Assembly (NCBI RefSeq): GCF_006715005.1
Contig: NZ_VFMJ01000001.1
Location: forward strand, 3,658,001-3,722,000
Source: Serratia marcescens
GTDB lineage: Bacteria; Pseudomonadota; Gammaproteobacteria; Enterobacterales; Enterobacteriaceae
Reading direction: 5' to 3'
Length of the DNA: 64,000 nucleotides
The position numbers and the translations under genes were made by a program. Positions 30,199-40,842 of this stretch are shown here, piece after piece (the stretch's first letter is position 1; each line of letters opens with the position of its first letter). The notes beneath the pieces are model-generated. The model was not told where the DNA came from and did not search any database. It was given only the letters and a program-made list of their open reading frames with translations.

Positions 30199-31488
30199 AT
30201 GAGCCTACACAGCAAGTCCGAAAGTCTGTACGCCCAGGCGCAACAGTTGATCCCCGGTGGGGTGAACTCTCCGGTGCGTGCATTCACCGGCGTAGGCGGT
30301 GTGCCGCTGTTTATCGAGCGGGCAGACGGGGCTTACCTGTTCGATGCCGACGGCAAGGCCTATATCGACTATGTCGGTTCCTGGGGGCCGATGGTGCTGG
30401 GGCATAACCACCCGGCGATCCGCGACGCGGTGATCGAAGCGGCGCAGCGCGGCCTGAGCTTCGGCGCGCCAACCGAGATGGAAGTCAAAATGGCGCAGTT
30501 GGTCACCGAGCTGGTGCCTACCATGGATATGGTGCGCATGGTGAACTCGGGCACCGAAGCTACCATGAGCGCCATCCGCCTGGCGCGCGGCTACACCAAC
30601 CGCGATAAAATCATCAAGTTCGAAGGCTGCTACCACGGCCACGCCGACTGCCTGCTGGTGAAAGCCGGTTCCGGCGCGCTGACCCTCGGCCAGCCGAACT
30701 CACCGGGCGTGCCGGCCGACTTCGCCAAGCACACCCTGACCTGCACCTACAACGACCTGGATTCGGTGCGTGCCGCCTTCGAGCAGTACCCGTCCGAGAT
30801 CGCCTGTATCATCGTCGAGCCGGTTGCCGGCAACATGAACTGCGTACCGCCGCTGCCGGAATTCCTGCCGGGCCTGCGCGCCCTGTGCGACAAGTACGGC
30901 GCGCTCTTGATCATCGACGAAGTGATGACCGGCTTCCGCGTGGCGCTGGCCGGCGCGCAGTCCTATTACGGCGTTGAGCCGGATCTGACCTGCCTCGGCA
31001 AAATCATCGGTGGGGGGATGCCGGTGGGCGCCTTCGGCGGCCGTCGCGATGTGATGGAGGCGCTGGCGCCGACCGGTCCGGTCTACCAGGCGGGCACCCT
31101 GTCCGGCAACCCGATCGCCATGGCGGCGGGCTACGCTTGCCTGACCGAAGTGTCGCAGGTGGGCGTGCACCAGACGCTGACCGAACTGACCGAGATGCTG
31201 GCCGCAGGCCTGCTGCATGCGGCGCAGGAAGAGAATATCCCGTTGGTGGTCAACAACGTCGGCGGCATGTTCGGCCTGTTCTTCACCGACGCGCCGACAG
31301 TCACCTGCTACCAGAACGTGATGCAGTGCGACGTGGAACGCTTCAAGCGCTTCTTCCACCTGATGTTGGAAGAAGGGGTGTATCTGGCACCGTCCGCCTT
31401 CGAAGCGGGCTTCATGTCCGTGGCGCACAGCAAGGAAGACATCCAGCGCACCATCGACGCCGCGCGTCGCTGCTTCGCCAAGCTGTAA
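30199..31488 (+). CDS. hemL: Glutamate-1-semialdehyde 2,1-aminomutase
   Basis: HemL is a PLP enzyme that turns glutamate-1-semialdehyde into 5-aminolevulinate for heme synthesis. The protein has 429 residues, three more at the N-terminus than E. coli. The PLP lysine is K268 in [17 protein letters not shown], and the [11 protein letters not shown] motif (115-125) is intact. A good ribosome site (CAGGAG) lies 9 nt before the ATG. TAGAAT at 30151-30156 is a plausible -10 for its promoter, with a weak -35. Confidence 0.97.
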   Translation: MSLHSKSESLYAQAQQLIPGGVNSPVRAFTGVGGVPLFIERADGAYLFDADGKAYIDYVGSWGPMVLGHNHPAIRDAVIEAAQRGLSFGAPTEMEVKMAQLVTELVPTMDMVRMVNSGTEATMSAIRLARGYTNRDKIIKFEGCYHGHADCLLVKAGSGALTLGQPNSPGVPADFAKHTLTCTYNDLDSVRAAFEQYPSEIACIIVEPVAGNMNCVPPLPEFLPGLRALCDKYGALLIIDEVMTGFRVALAGAQSYYGVEPDLTCLGKIIGGGMPVGAFGGRRDVMEALAPTGPVYQAGTLSGNPIAMAAGYACLTEVSQVGVHQTLTELTEMLAAGLLHAAQEENIPLVVNNVGGMFGLFFTDAPTVTCYQNVMQCDVERFKRFFHLMLEEGVYLAPSAFEAGFMSVAHSKEDIQRTIDAARRCFAKL

Positions 31489-31502
31489 TCCCGGCCGAAT
31501 GG

Positions 31503-31539
31503 CCAAAAAAATGGGCGCCTCGGCGCCCGTTTTGTTTTT
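31503..31539. terminator. Bidirectional terminator between hemL and ampE
   Basis: GGGCGCC (31513-31519) pairs with GGCGCCC (31522-31528), flanked by an A-tract on one side and TTTTGTTTTT on the other. It serves both convergent genes. Confidence 0.8.
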
Positions 31540-31548
31540 CGCTGCGGC

Positions 31549-32403
31549 TTAAAGCAGCGTGCCGTAAATGGTCAACAGCGCCACCACCACCACGATGATC
31601 ATCGTCACCTTGCGCGCCAGCGTCACCGCCGCGCGCGGCGTTTGCACCGGATCCATATGCGGATCGCGCGCCAGCGAGAACTGCGCCAGCCGCGTCAACA
31701 CCTGATACGACGACGAATGCCGATCCCCCAGCGAGGCGAACCAGGCCGGCAGCGCCCGCTCGCCGTGGCCGAACAGCGCATAGGCCACCCCGGCCAAACG
31801 CACCGGGATCCAGTCCAGCCAGTTCAGCAGATGATCGATGCCCGACTGCGAACGCTCCAGCGGCGTATTGTGGCGCGCCAGCCAGGTTTGATAGGCGCGC
31901 AGGAAGGCATATCCCGCCAGCGCGATCGGCCCGTACGGCCCAAAGACCACGAACCAGAACAGCGGCGCCAGGTAATAGCGGAAGTTGATCCACAGCAGCG
32001 CGTTTTGCAGCTCACGCAGGCGCAGCTCTTCGCTGCAGTCCACCGGCAAGCCGTGGATCAACGCCAGCTCTTCCGCCATCTGATCGCTGGCGTGGGTATC
32101 GCCCTGCCGCGCCGCTTTCAGGTAGGCGCGGTAGTGTTTGCGCTTGATGCCGGCGCCGACGCACAGCAGGTCGATGACGATCCACAGCAGCAGCGTCACC
32201 ACGCCGAAGAACAACCCGTGCGACAACCACAGAACACCCCAGACGATCACCATCCAGGCGGCGGTCATCACCAGCGTCTGCGCCAGCGAAACCCGATGCA
32301 GCCGTTGAAATACCACTTCGAGGCGATGATCCAGCTGCCAGTGTTCTCCCAGCTTGAACAGGCGTTCCCAGGCCAAAACCAGCAACAGCGTAAACAGCGT
32401 CAT
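31549..32403 (-). CDS. ampE: Inner membrane protein AmpE
   Basis: AmpE is a polytopic inner-membrane protein whose gene is coupled to ampD. It has been linked to beta-lactamase induction, but its exact function is not established. The 284-residue protein matches the E. coli length and begins [20 protein letters not shown]. Hydrophobic segments are seen near 45-75, 155-180 and at the C-terminus ([17 protein letters not shown]). Its ATG overlaps the ampD stop (TAATG), so expression follows ampD. Confidence 0.94.
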   Translation of the reverse strand: MTLFTLLLVLAWERLFKLGEHWQLDHRLEVVFQRLHRVSLAQTLVMTAAWMVIVWGVLWLSHGLFFGVVTLLLWIVIDLLCVGAGIKRKHYRAYLKAARQGDTHASDQMAEELALIHGLPVDCSEELRLRELQNALLWINFRYYLAPLFWFVVFGPYGPIALAGYAFLRAYQTWLARHNTPLERSQSGIDHLLNWLDWIPVRLAGVAYALFGHGERALPAWFASLGDRHSSSYQVLTRLAQFSLARDPHMDPVQTPRAAVTLARKVTMIIVVVVALLTIYGTLL

Positions 32404-32999
32404 TAGCGATTCCTCTCCCTTTTTCTTGTCTCAAGCATAGCGTCGGCGGGCGCGCCGCGTTGTTCCAGAGATGCCAGATAGCGATCCCAATCGAACGCCG
32501 GCCCGGGATCGGTCTTGCGGCCGGGGGCGATATCGCAATGCCCGGCGATATTGGCCACCAGCGGCGGATAACGTTCGGCCAGCAGCGCGGTGACCGCCTG
32601 CAGCGTGCGATATTGCGCCTCGGTATAGGGTAATTGGTCAGTGCCTTCCAGCTCGATGCCGATGGAGAAATCGTTGCACCGCTCACGTCCCTGATACAGG
32701 GAAACGCCTGCGTGCCAGGCACGCTGGTCGAAAGGCACATACTGCACCATCTCCCCGTCGCGGCGGATCAGGCAATGCGCCGACACCCGCAGCTGATGGA
32801 TTTCAGCGAAATAAGGGTGCTGCGCAGGGTCGAGCGTGCCGGTGAACAGCTGGTCAATATAGGGGCCACCGAACTCGCCGGGCGGCAGGCTGATGTTGTG
32901 GATGACCAGCAGCGAGGGCGGCTCGTCATCCGGACGCCGATCGCAGTGCGGCGAGACCACTCGCGTCACCCCGACAATCCAGCCATTTTCCAACTGCAT
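32403..32999 (-). CDS. ampD: 1,6-anhydro-N-acetylmuramyl-L-alanine amidase
   Basis: AmpD is a cytosolic zinc amidase that removes the stem peptide from recycled anhydromuropeptides. By keeping these low it prevents AmpR-driven AmpC beta-lactamase induction. The 198-residue protein (E. coli 183) has the zinc ligands H34, H154 and D164 and the catalytic E116, with [19 protein letters not shown] intact. The extra length is a C-terminal tail. The start at 32999 gives [18 protein letters not shown]. It is divergent from nadC with 84 bp between. Confidence 0.96.
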   Translation of the reverse strand: MQLENGWIVGVTRVVSPHCDRRPDDEPPSLLVIHNISLPPGEFGGPYIDQLFTGTLDPAQHPYFAEIHQLRVSAHCLIRRDGEMVQYVPFDQRAWHAGVSLYQGRERCNDFSIGIELEGTDQLPYTEAQYRTLQAVTALLAERYPPLVANIAGHCDIAPGRKTDPGPAFDWDRYLASLEQRGAPADAMLETRKRERNR

Positions 33000-33062
33000 C
33001 AGACACCTCTCTGCGGTGGTACTTATTCCTGCAACAGAGTAGCATGTTCCCCTACGATCTAA

Positions 33063-33974
<912 letters not shown>

Positions 33975-33980
33975 TCCCCT

Positions 33981-34004
33981 CGCTCCCGGCCGCTGCCGGG
34001 GGCG
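33981..34004 (+). terminator. Hairpin after nadC
   Basis: A 10 bp GC stem (CGCTCCCGGC at 33981-33990 with GCCGGGGGCG at 33995-34004, one G-T pair) and a 4 nt loop lie 6 bp after the nadC stop. It is followed by a weak TTACC tail, so termination is probably partial. Confidence 0.5.
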
Positions 34005-34016
34005 TTACCATAAAAT

Positions 34017-34032
34017 TGCGAACCCCCTCTCA
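34017..34032 (+). promoter_or_regulatory. Candidate CRP-S (Sxy-dependent CRP) site upstream of ppdD
   Basis: TGCGA-ACCCCC-TCTCA differs from the CRP-S core TGCGA-N6-TCGCA at one base, flanked by AAAAT and a T-rich arm. It lies about 130 bp before ppdD, in the only gap upstream of the pilin operon. Homologous pilin operons in gamma-proteobacteria belong to the Sxy/CRP competence regulon. The site is inferred by pattern only. Confidence 0.4.
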
Positions 34033-34163
34033 CCATTTTTTTCACCGCTGCAAACGACATCATTACTGATGGAAGCGCGCCGAGAAACGCGCAAAAGCCC
34101 CTCGCCGTGCCCCCGAGCAAGCCGCTACCGTTGCCTTCCACACCCCAATGGAGGAAACAACAC

Positions 34164-34601
34164 ATGGAAACGCAACGCGGCTTTACCCTGATAGAACTGA
34201 TGGTGGTGATCGCCATCATCGCCATCCTCAGCGCCATCGGCATTCCCGCCTACCAGCGCTACATCCAGAAAGCGGCGATGACCGACATGCTGCAAACCAT
34301 GGCGCCGTATAAGCTGGCGGTCGAGCTGTGCGTGCTGGACGAGGGCGCCCCCGCCGGCTGTGAGGCCGGCAGCAAAGGCATCCCCACCGGCGGCTCGTCG
34401 CGTTACGTCAGCGGGGTGAAGGTCGTTAAAGGGGTGATCACGCTGACCGGCACCCAAACGCTGCAGGGGCTGGCGGTAGCATTAACCCCCAAATCCAACG
34501 CCGATGGGCTGACCCGCTGGAGCCGGCTGTGCAGCAGCGAAAACGCGACGCTGGTTGAGGTATGTCAGGAAGTCTTCCGCTTCGACAACGCGGCGGAGTA
34601 A
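34164..34601 (+). CDS. ppdD: Type IV major prepilin
   Basis: PpdD is the major subunit of type IV pili in enterobacteria. The 145-residue prepilin has a class III leader METQRG cut before F7 and then FTLIELMVVIAIIAIL, with the essential Glu5 of the mature protein. Four cysteines in the C-terminal domain fit disulfide bonding (ELCVLDEGAPAGC and RLCSS..VEVCQE). The ATG at 34164 has GGAGG upstream; a longer frame to 34107 is not a prepilin leader. It begins the ppdD-hofB-hofC operon. Confidence 0.95.
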   Translation: METQRGFTLIELMVVIAIIAILSAIGIPAYQRYIQKAAMTDMLQTMAPYKLAVELCVLDEGAPAGCEAGSKGIPTGGSSRYVSGVKVVKGVITLTGTQTLQGLAVALTPKSNADGLTRWSRLCSSENATLVEVCQEVFRFDNAAE

Positions 34602-34606
34602 CGGCG

Positions 34607-36049
34607 ATGAACGCGCAAATCAGCGAAGAGGTTCACGCCCTGTGCCGGCGCTATCAGGCGCTGGCGCTGAGCGAAGACCCGACCACTCTGACGGTCGCGC
34701 TCAGCGAAGAAGCGCCGCAGGGGCTGCTGGCGGCGCTGCGTTTCGCCACCGGCAAGCACATCCATTTGGAACAATGGCCGGCGGCCAGGCTGGAACTGGC
34801 GCTGAATCAGCACCACGAGCCGCTCTCGGCAGCCTTGACGGCCGAAGAGGACACGACCGACATCGCCTACCCCGACGACGGCGATGCGCCGGTGGTACAG
34901 TTCATCAACCAGACGCTGCGCCTGGCCATTCAGCGCCGCGCCTCGGACATCCACTTCGAGCCCTTTCGGCAGCATTTTCGCATTCGTCTGCGCATCGACG
35001 GCGTACTGCAAACCCTCGCCTCGCCGCCGCCGCAGCTGACCGCGCGCCTCATCGCCCGGCTGAAGATCCTCGGCCAGTTGGATATCGCCGAGCGCCGTCA
35101 GCCTCAGGACGGACAGCTCAGCCTGACGCTGGACAGCGCGCGCTATGCCATGCGTATCGCCACCCTGCCGACGCTGCACGGCGAAAAGGTGGTGCTGCGC
35201 GTTCAGCAGGGTGAGCAGCAGGAGCTGCCGCTGGATCAACTGGGCATGAGCCGGGCGGATCTGGCGCGCTACGCGACGGCGCTGGCCTGCCCGCAAGGGT
35301 TGATCCTGGTGACCGGCCCGACCGGCAGCGGCAAGACGGTCACGCTGTACAGCGGTCTGCGCCAGTTGAACGATGCGCAAAGCAACCTGTGCAGCGTCGA
35401 GGATCCGGTCGAGATCCCGCTGTTCGGCGTCAATCAAACCCAGATCAACGCCAAAACCGAGCTGAGTTTCGCCCGGGTGCTGCGCGCCCTGCTGCGCCAG
35501 GATCCGGACGTCATCATGATCGGCGAGATCCGCGATGCGGAAACCGCCGAGATCGCGGTCAAGGCCGCACAAACCGGCCACCTGGTGCTGTCGACGCTGC
35601 ATACCAACTCCACCGGCGAAACCCTGACGCGGCTGATGCACATGGGGATCCCCGGTTACCTGCTCGCCGGCTGCCTGAAGCTGGTCGTCGCGCAGCGGTT
35701 GGTGCGCAGGTTGTGCCGCCACTGCCGATACCCACATAGCCAGCCGACGCATTTTCCCACAGCGGTCTGGCCAGAACCGCTGACCGCCTGGCGCGCTGAC
35801 GGCTGCGAGCATTGCTTCGGCGGCTACTATGGGCGCATCGGCGTGTATGAGCTGTTGGCCATTACGCCGGAAATACAGGCGGCGCTGCTGGCGAACGCTG
35901 CTCCTAGCCTGCTGGCGAATGTCGCCCGTGAGCAGGGGCAGCTTTCGCTGCTGCAGGCCGGGCTGACTCTGGCCGCCGAAGGCACGACCTCGCTGGAAGA
36001 ACTGTATCGCGTGATCGACGTCGTCCAGCTCGGCGTAACCACGCCATGA
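34607..36049 (+). CDS. hofB: Type IV pilus assembly ATPase (PilB/GspE family)
   Basis: HofB is the cytoplasmic ATPase that powers pilin polymerisation. The 480-residue protein has the N2 domain near 90-200 and Walker A GPTGSGKT at 237-244. The Asp box SVEDPVE, the RALLRQDPDVIMIGEIRD Walker B region and the His box TGHLVLSTLHTN are all present. A zinc-type cysteine cluster (CRHC..CEHC) follows near the C-terminus. The start is 5 bp after the ppdD stop, and the end overlaps hofC by 4 bp. Key residues are intact, so it looks functional. Confidence 0.94.
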   Translation: MNAQISEEVHALCRRYQALALSEDPTTLTVALSEEAPQGLLAALRFATGKHIHLEQWPAARLELALNQHHEPLSAALTAEEDTTDIAYPDDGDAPVVQFINQTLRLAIQRRASDIHFEPFRQHFRIRLRIDGVLQTLASPPPQLTARLIARLKILGQLDIAERRQPQDGQLSLTLDSARYAMRIATLPTLHGEKVVLRVQQGEQQELPLDQLGMSRADLARYATALACPQGLILVTGPTGSGKTVTLYSGLRQLNDAQSNLCSVEDPVEIPLFGVNQTQINAKTELSFARVLRALLRQDPDVIMIGEIRDAETAEIAVKAAQTGHLVLSTLHTNSTGETLTRLMHMGIPGYLLAGCLKLVVAQRLVRRLCRHCRYPHSQPTHFPTAVWPEPLTAWRADGCEHCFGGYYGRIGVYELLAITPEIQAALLANAAPSLLANVAREQGQLSLLQAGLTLAAEGTTSLEELYRVIDVVQLGVTTP

Positions 36050-37245
36050 AAGCGCGGCGCCTGTTTCTGTGGCAGGCTTTCGACGCTCAGGGCGCCTTAC
36101 GCCGCGGCGAACTGATGAGCGAAGAAAAACGGCAGGTGAGCCGATTACTGATTGAGCAAGGCATGCAACCGTGGCGGATCGGGCACGGCAAACGCGTCAC
36201 GCCCGGCCAGTGGCGTGGGGAACCGTTAATCCACTTCACGCGCCAACTCGCTACTCTGTTGCAGGCCGGGCTGCCGCTGGTCAATACGCTGCAGCTGCTG
36301 GCGACAGAGCACCCTTCGGCAGCCTGGCGTTGCCTGTTGCGTCAGTTGGCAGAACAGGTGCGCGAAGGGCAGCCACTTTCCGAAACCCTTGCCGCGCAAC
36401 CAGGCGTTTTTCCGCCTATCTATCGCCAACTGATCGCCATCGGCGAACTGACCGGCAACCTCGATCGCTGTTGCCTGCAGCTGGCACAACAGCAGGAAGC
36501 CCAGCTGCTGCTGCGCCGCAAAGTGACCAAAGCGCTGCGGTATCCCCTCTTCATCTGTGCGGTGGCGCTGCTGGTCAGCGTGCTGATGCTGGTGATGGTG
36601 CTGCCGGAATTCGCCAAGGTTTATCAGTCGTTCGATGCGCCGCTGCCCTGGTTTACCCAAGGGTTATTGGGGGTGTCCGCGCTGCTGATCGCCGTTGGCC
36701 CCTATTTGGCGCTGCTGCTCGGCGCATTGCTGCTCGGCTATTGCCGCTGGCTGCATCCACGCCCGCCATGGCGCCGACGTGAACAGGCCGCCTTGCTACG
36801 CCTGCCGCTGATCGCCCGGCTGGTGAGCGGCGGCGCGCTGAGCCAAACGTTTCGTATTCTGACCATGACCCAACGCGCGGGGCTGACGCTGGTGGAAGGG
36901 TTAAACGCGGCGATGCTGGCGGCGGATCATCTGCTATACCGACAAGCGCTGGAACAGGTGCAGCGGCAGATCGCCGAAGGCGAGGCGTTTCATCATGCTC
37001 TGGGCCTGCAACCGCTGTTTCCGCCGCTGTGCCGGCAACTGGTGCGGGTGGGCGAAGAATCCGGTTCGCTGGACGCCTTGCTTGAAAAATTGGCGCAGTG
37101 GTATGAACGGCAGACGCACGAGTTGGCCGATACGCTGGCGCAAACGCTGGAGCCGCTGCTGATGCTGGTGGTGGGCGGGATTGTCGGGGCTTTGGTGATC
37201 GCCATGTACCTGCCTATTTTTCAACTGGGCAGCGTGCTGGGATAA
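36046..37245 (+). CDS. hofC: Type IV pilus inner-membrane assembly protein (PilC/GspF family)
   Basis: HofC is the inner-membrane platform protein that couples the pilus ATPase to pilin insertion. The 399-residue protein has the two repeated GspF cytoplasmic domains (about 65-190 and 265-385), each with the FTRQLATLLQAGLPL-type helix. Three transmembrane segments are seen at about 165-190, 215-240 and 370-395. It overlaps hofB by ATGA. A prepilin peptidase and the other pilus genes are not present in the window. Confidence 0.93.
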   Translation: MKARRLFLWQAFDAQGALRRGELMSEEKRQVSRLLIEQGMQPWRIGHGKRVTPGQWRGEPLIHFTRQLATLLQAGLPLVNTLQLLATEHPSAAWRCLLRQLAEQVREGQPLSETLAAQPGVFPPIYRQLIAIGELTGNLDRCCLQLAQQQEAQLLLRRKVTKALRYPLFICAVALLVSVLMLVMVLPEFAKVYQSFDAPLPWFTQGLLGVSALLIAVGPYLALLLGALLLGYCRWLHPRPPWRRREQAALLRLPLIARLVSGGALSQTFRILTMTQRAGLTLVEGLNAAMLAADHLLYRQALEQVQRQIAEGEAFHHALGLQPLFPPLCRQLVRVGEESGSLDALLEKLAQWYERQTHELADTLAQTLEPLLMLVVGGIVGALVIAMYLPIFQLGSVLG

Positions 37246-37256
37246 CAAGAGGTTAG

Positions 37257-37281
37257 CGGGCGCCGCTGTGCGCAGCGCCCG
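37257..37281. terminator. Hairpin between convergent hofC and guaC
   Basis: CGGGCGC (37257-37263) pairs with GCGCCCG (37275-37281) in the 51 bp gap between the two stop codons. There is no T-run on either side, so it is a weak candidate. Confidence 0.4.
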
Positions 37282-37296
37282 AATGCGAGGTGCGGC

Positions 37297-38340
37297 TTAT
37301 TTGCTGCCGAAGACGCGGTTTTCCTGCTCCGCCACGCGGATAAAGGTGGTGCGCTTGGTCAGCTCTTTCAGGCGCTCTGCACCGACGTAGGTACAGGCGG
37401 AACGCAGGCCGCCGAGGATATCGCGCACGGTGAACTCCACCTCGCCGCGCAGCGGCAGCTTGACGGTTTTGCCTTCGGCCGCGCGATATTCCGCCACGCC
37501 GCCGACGTGGCGCTTCATCGCCGACTCGGAGCTCATGCCGTAGAACAGCATGAACTTCTCGCCGTTCTCTTCCACCACGGTGCCTTCGCACTCGTCGTGG
37601 CCGGCCAGCATGCCGCCCAGCATCACGAAGTCCGCACCGCCGCCGAAGGCTTTGGCGACGTCGCCCGGTACCGAGCAGCCGCCGTCGCTGACGATTTGGC
37701 CACCCAGCCCATGGGCCGCATCGGCGCATTCGATTACCGCCGACAGCTGCGGGTAGCCCACGCCGGTTTTCACGCGGGTGGTACAAACTGAGCCCGGGCC
37801 GATGCCGACCTTAACGATGTCGGCGCCGGAAAGGATCAGCTCTTCCACCATCTCGCCGGTCACTACGTTACCGGCGCAGATCACGTGATTCGGGCAGGCT
37901 TCGCGCGCTTTCTGCAGGAAGGCGACGAAGTGTTCAGAGTAGCCGTTGGCCACGTCGATACAGATGAATTTCAGCGCCGGAGACAGGGCCAGGATCTGCT
38001 GCATTTTGGCGAAGTCGGCTTCGGAAGTACCGGTGGACACCATCACATGGCGCAGCACCGATTCCGGCATGCGCTGCACGAAGTCAGCCCATTGCTCGAC
38101 GCTGTAATGCTTGTGTACGGCGGTGAGAACGTCGAAAGAAGCCAGGGCCTCGGCCATGCGGAAGGTGCCCACCGTGTCCATGTTGGCGGCGATAATCGGC
38201 ACGCCGGACCAGCTGCAACCTGAATGTTTGAAGGTAAACTGACGTTCCAGTTCAACCTCGGAACGGCTTTTCAGCGTGGAGCGCTTAGGGCGGATCAACA
38301 CGTCTTTAAAGCCCAACTTCAAATCTTCTTCAATACGCAT
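37297..38340 (-). CDS. guaC: GMP reductase
   Basis: GuaC deaminates GMP to IMP with NADPH, returning guanine nucleotides to the purine pool. The 347-residue length equals the E. coli enzyme. The catalytic cysteine is C186 in [11 protein letters not shown]. The phosphate-site [16 protein letters not shown] motif is intact. It is convergent with hofC and divergent from coaE across a 362 bp region. Confidence 0.97.
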   Translation of the reverse strand: MRIEEDLKLGFKDVLIRPKRSTLKSRSEVELERQFTFKHSGCSWSGVPIIAANMDTVGTFRMAEALASFDVLTAVHKHYSVEQWADFVQRMPESVLRHVMVSTGTSEADFAKMQQILALSPALKFICIDVANGYSEHFVAFLQKAREACPNHVICAGNVVTGEMVEELILSGADIVKVGIGPGSVCTTRVKTGVGYPQLSAVIECADAAHGLGGQIVSDGGCSVPGDVAKAFGGGADFVMLGGMLAGHDECEGTVVEENGEKFMLFYGMSSESAMKRHVGGVAEYRAAEGKTVKLPLRGEVEFTVRDILGGLRSACTYVGAERLKELTKRTTFIRVAEQENRVFGSK

Positions 38341-38702
38341 GACTTATGATTTCCTGGTTAATGGCGACGGATCGCAAGGAGGATATTCGAACCTCTGCCC
38401 GACGGCTTTCCAGTGGCGCAAAAAGACGGCGGCGAGATTAATGCCAGTTCCAGTGACGTTATAATACGCGCTAATAATCGCCGAACAAGACTGCGAATTC
38501 GCCTTTATTTACGCTACAATCCGACAAATTTACCTGCATAATTGCAGTGTGATTGCCCGCTCATTTTTGCCGTGCCGCTGCGCTTTTTCTCGCCACTCGA
38601 TCGGTGCCGATGCGCAAGCGCCGCCTGCCGACTTGCACTTCTGCGCGATCGCTTTATGATTCGACTATTATTTTTTTATGAACATCGGATGCACCTAACA
38701 CC
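38341..38702. promoter_or_regulatory. Divergent guaC / coaE intergenic region
   Basis: This 362 bp gap has no gene. For coaE (plus), TTGCAC (38633-38638), a 16 bp spacer and TATGAT (38655-38660) make a good promoter 43 bp before the ATG. For guaC (minus), TTGTTC (38488-38483), 16 bp and TATTAT (38466-38461) are a plausible promoter with a leader of about 110 nt. Both are read by eye. Confidence 0.45.
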
Positions 38703-39317
38703 ATGGCCTACATTGTTGCGTTGACCGGGGGCATAGGCAGCGGCAAGACGACCGTCGCGAACGCCTTTGCGCGCCACGGCGCAACCCTCGTCGATGCCGA
38801 CGTGATCGCCCGTCAGGTCGTCGAGCCGGGCACCCCTGCTTTGGCCGCGATCGCCGAGCGATTTGGTAATGAAATGTTGCTGCCGGACGGCGCGTTGAAC
38901 CGCGCTACGCTGCGTCAGCGCATCTTCAGTCATCCCGATGACAAAACCTGGCTGAACCAGCTGCTGCATCCGCTGATACACCGTGAAACCCAGCGCCAAC
39001 TGGCGCAGGCCACCGGCCCATACGCGCTGTGGGTCGTGCCGCTGCTGGTGGAAAACGGTCTGCAGGATCGCGCCGATCGGGTGCTGGTGATCGACGTCGA
39101 CGCCGAAACCCAGCTGGCTCGCACCATCGCGCGCGACGGCGTCAGCCGTGAGCAAGCGCAGAGCATTCTCGCCGCCCAGGCCACGCGCCGGCAGCGCCTC
39201 GCCGTGGCGGATGACATTATTGACAACAGCGGCGCCGCTCAGGGGATAGAGCCACAGGTCGCCGCACTGCATCGTCGCTACCTTGAACTGGCGGCAACAG
39301 CGCCCCAACAGGATTAA
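38703..39317 (+). CDS. coaE: Dephospho-CoA kinase
   Basis: CoaE phosphorylates dephospho-CoA in the last step of coenzyme A synthesis. The 204-residue protein has the P-loop GGIGSGKTT at 9-17, the [13 protein letters not shown] motif, and the lid region near 140. It is first in the coaE-zapD-yacG run, with a 5 bp gap to zapD. Confidence 0.97.
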   Translation: MAYIVALTGGIGSGKTTVANAFARHGATLVDADVIARQVVEPGTPALAAIAERFGNEMLLPDGALNRATLRQRIFSHPDDKTWLNQLLHPLIHRETQRQLAQATGPYALWVVPLLVENGLQDRADRVLVIDVDAETQLARTIARDGVSREQAQSILAAQATRRQRLAVADDIIDNSGAAQGIEPQVAALHRRYLELAATAPQQD

Positions 39318-39322
39318 ACTGC

Positions 39323-40075
39323 ATGAGTGATGTTTCCCCAACCGTTCTCTTTGAACATCCGCTGAACGAAAAAATGCGCACCTGGCTGCGCATCGAATTC
39401 CTGCTGCAACAGCTGCACGGCCAACGCGCCCTGAGTGAAACCGCCATCGCCCTCACCTTCTTTCGCACCGTCTCCGACCTGCTGGACGTGCTGGAGCGCG
39501 GCGAAGTGCGCACCGAACTGCTCAAAGAGCTGGAGCGCCAGCAGCAGAAACTGTTGGCCTGGGCCGATGTGCCGGGCGTGGATATGGCACTGATTGACCA
39601 GCTGCGCGGCCAGTTGAAGTCGCGCTCATCGGCGCTGATGGCGGCGCCGCGCCTCGGCCAGGCGCTGCGCGAAGACCGGCTGATCGGCCTGGTGCGCCAG
39701 CGGCTGAACATTCCCGGCGGCTGCTGCAGCTTCGATCTGCCGACCCTGCACATGTGGATGCACGCGCCACAGCAGGATCGCGATGCCGACGTCGCCGCCT
39801 GGCTACAGTCGCTGGATCCGCTGAACCAGGCGCTGATCATGGTGCTGGATCTGATCCGCCAATCCGGGCCGTTCCGCAATCAAATCAGCCTGAACGGCTT
39901 TTTCCAGGACAACGCCGAAGGGGCGGATCTGCTGCGCCTGCGCCTCCATCTGGCGCCGCAGCTTTATCCGCAGATTTCCGGCCACAAGACGCGCTATGCC
40001 ATTCGTTTCCTGCCGCTGGACAGTGAAAATGGCGTGGTGCCTGAACGCCTGACGTTCGAACTGGCCTGTTGTTGA
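39323..40075 (+). CDS. zapD: Cell division protein ZapD
   Basis: ZapD binds the FtsZ C-terminus and bundles protofilaments, helping Z-ring assembly. The 250-residue protein (E. coli 247) starts [20 protein letters not shown] after a short tail, typical of the family. It follows coaE by 5 bp and precedes yacG by about 50 bp. Its target FtsZ is encoded about 6 kb away in the same window. Confidence 0.95.
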   Translation: MSDVSPTVLFEHPLNEKMRTWLRIEFLLQQLHGQRALSETAIALTFFRTVSDLLDVLERGEVRTELLKELERQQQKLLAWADVPGVDMALIDQLRGQLKSRSSALMAAPRLGQALREDRLIGLVRQRLNIPGGCCSFDLPTLHMWMHAPQQDRDADVAAWLQSLDPLNQALIMVLDLIRQSGPFRNQISLNGFFQDNAEGADLLRLRLHLAPQLYPQISGHKTRYAIRFLPLDSENGVVPERLTFELACC

Positions 40076-40126
40076 ACTTGTGCAAGAAAGCCTTCTCAGC
40101 ACTGACAGAAGGCGTAAGGAACCGTT

Positions 40127-40318
40127 ATGACGACCGTAGTAAAATGCCCAACCTGTGGCACCGGCGTGGTTTGGGGTGAAGTCAGCCCGTTCCGGCCGTT
40201 TTGCAGCAAACGCTGCCAGTTGATCGATCTCGGCGAATGGGCCGATGAAGAGAAGCGCATTCCGAGCAACAGCGATCTGTCGGAAAGCGAAGACTGGAGT
40301 GAAATGGACGATCGTTGA
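40127..40318 (+). CDS. yacG: DNA gyrase inhibitor / zinc protein YacG
   Basis: YacG is a small zinc protein that binds GyrB and inhibits gyrase in vitro. The 63-residue protein has four zinc cysteines C7, C10, C26 and C30 (KCPTCG and PFCSKRC). The family tail [14 protein letters not shown] follows. A ribosome site (TAAGGA) precedes the ATG. It ends the coaE-zapD-yacG run and is convergent with mutT. Confidence 0.95.
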   Translation: MTTVVKCPTCGTGVVWGEVSPFRPFCSKRCQLIDLGEWADEEKRIPSNSDLSESEDWSEMDDR

Positions 40319-40327
40319 TCGTCCACG

Positions 40328-40353
40328 ATTGGCCTGGCGGGCGCCAGGCCAAT
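40328..40353. terminator. Bidirectional hairpin between yacG and mutT
   Basis: A perfect 11 bp stem ATTGGCCTGGC (40328-40338) / GCCAGGCCAAT (40343-40353) with a 4 nt loop lies between the two convergent stop codons. T-runs are short, so strength is uncertain. Confidence 0.6.
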
Positions 40354-40357
40354 CTAG

Positions 40358-40762
40358 TTATTGCGCGGCGTTAGCCTGCGCTACCAGCAGTTGAATAATG
40401 CCGACGTTGGCTTCCGGGAACTCGTCTTCACGCAGATCGGCCTGTTTTACCCAGCGCATCGGTTGCCCCTCACGGCCGAACGGCTCACCCGTCCAGGCTT
40501 CCACCAGATAAAAATTCAGCGTTACGATGCGATCGCTGAAGCGGTGTTCCACCACCTCCAGCAGTTCGGCACGTTCGGCTTCGATACCGGTCTCTTCACG
40601 CAGCTCGCGGCTCAGCGCCTGTTCCGCCGTTTCACCCTGTTCGATCTTGCCGCCGGGAAACTCCCAGAATCCGGCCATGTGCGCGTCGGCGGCGCGGCGG
40701 GTAATAAAGATCTCCCGTTGAGCATTGCGGATGATGCCCACGGCGATATTCAGATGTTTCAT
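40358..40762 (-). CDS. mutT: 8-oxo-dGTP diphosphatase
   Basis: MutT hydrolyses 8-oxo-dGTP and prevents A:T to C:G transversions. The 134-residue protein has an intact Nudix box from G38 to I60 with E44, R52, E53, E56 and E57 in place. It is downstream of secA on the same strand, but a strong terminator separates them, so it probably has its own promoter. Confidence 0.97.
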   Translation of the reverse strand: MKHLNIAVGIIRNAQREIFITRRAADAHMAGFWEFPGGKIEQGETAEQALSRELREETGIEAERAELLEVVEHRFSDRIVTLNFYLVEAWTGEPFGREGQPMRWVKQADLREDEFPEANVGIIQLLVAQANAAQ

Positions 40763-40783
40763 CTCACCCTCCTGATGGGTGCC

Positions 40784-40815
40784 AAAAAACAGGGGCTCAG
40801 CAAGCTGAACCCCTG
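40784..40815 (-). terminator. Rho-independent terminator after secA
   Basis: On the minus strand, CAGGGG (40815-40810) pairs with CCCCTG (40795-40790), with inner TCAGC/GCTGA pairing, followed by TTTTTT. It lies 27 bp after the secA stop and upstream of mutT. Confidence 0.88.
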
Positions 40816-40842
40816 GGTGTTATCGGTTAACCGCGGCCGGCA

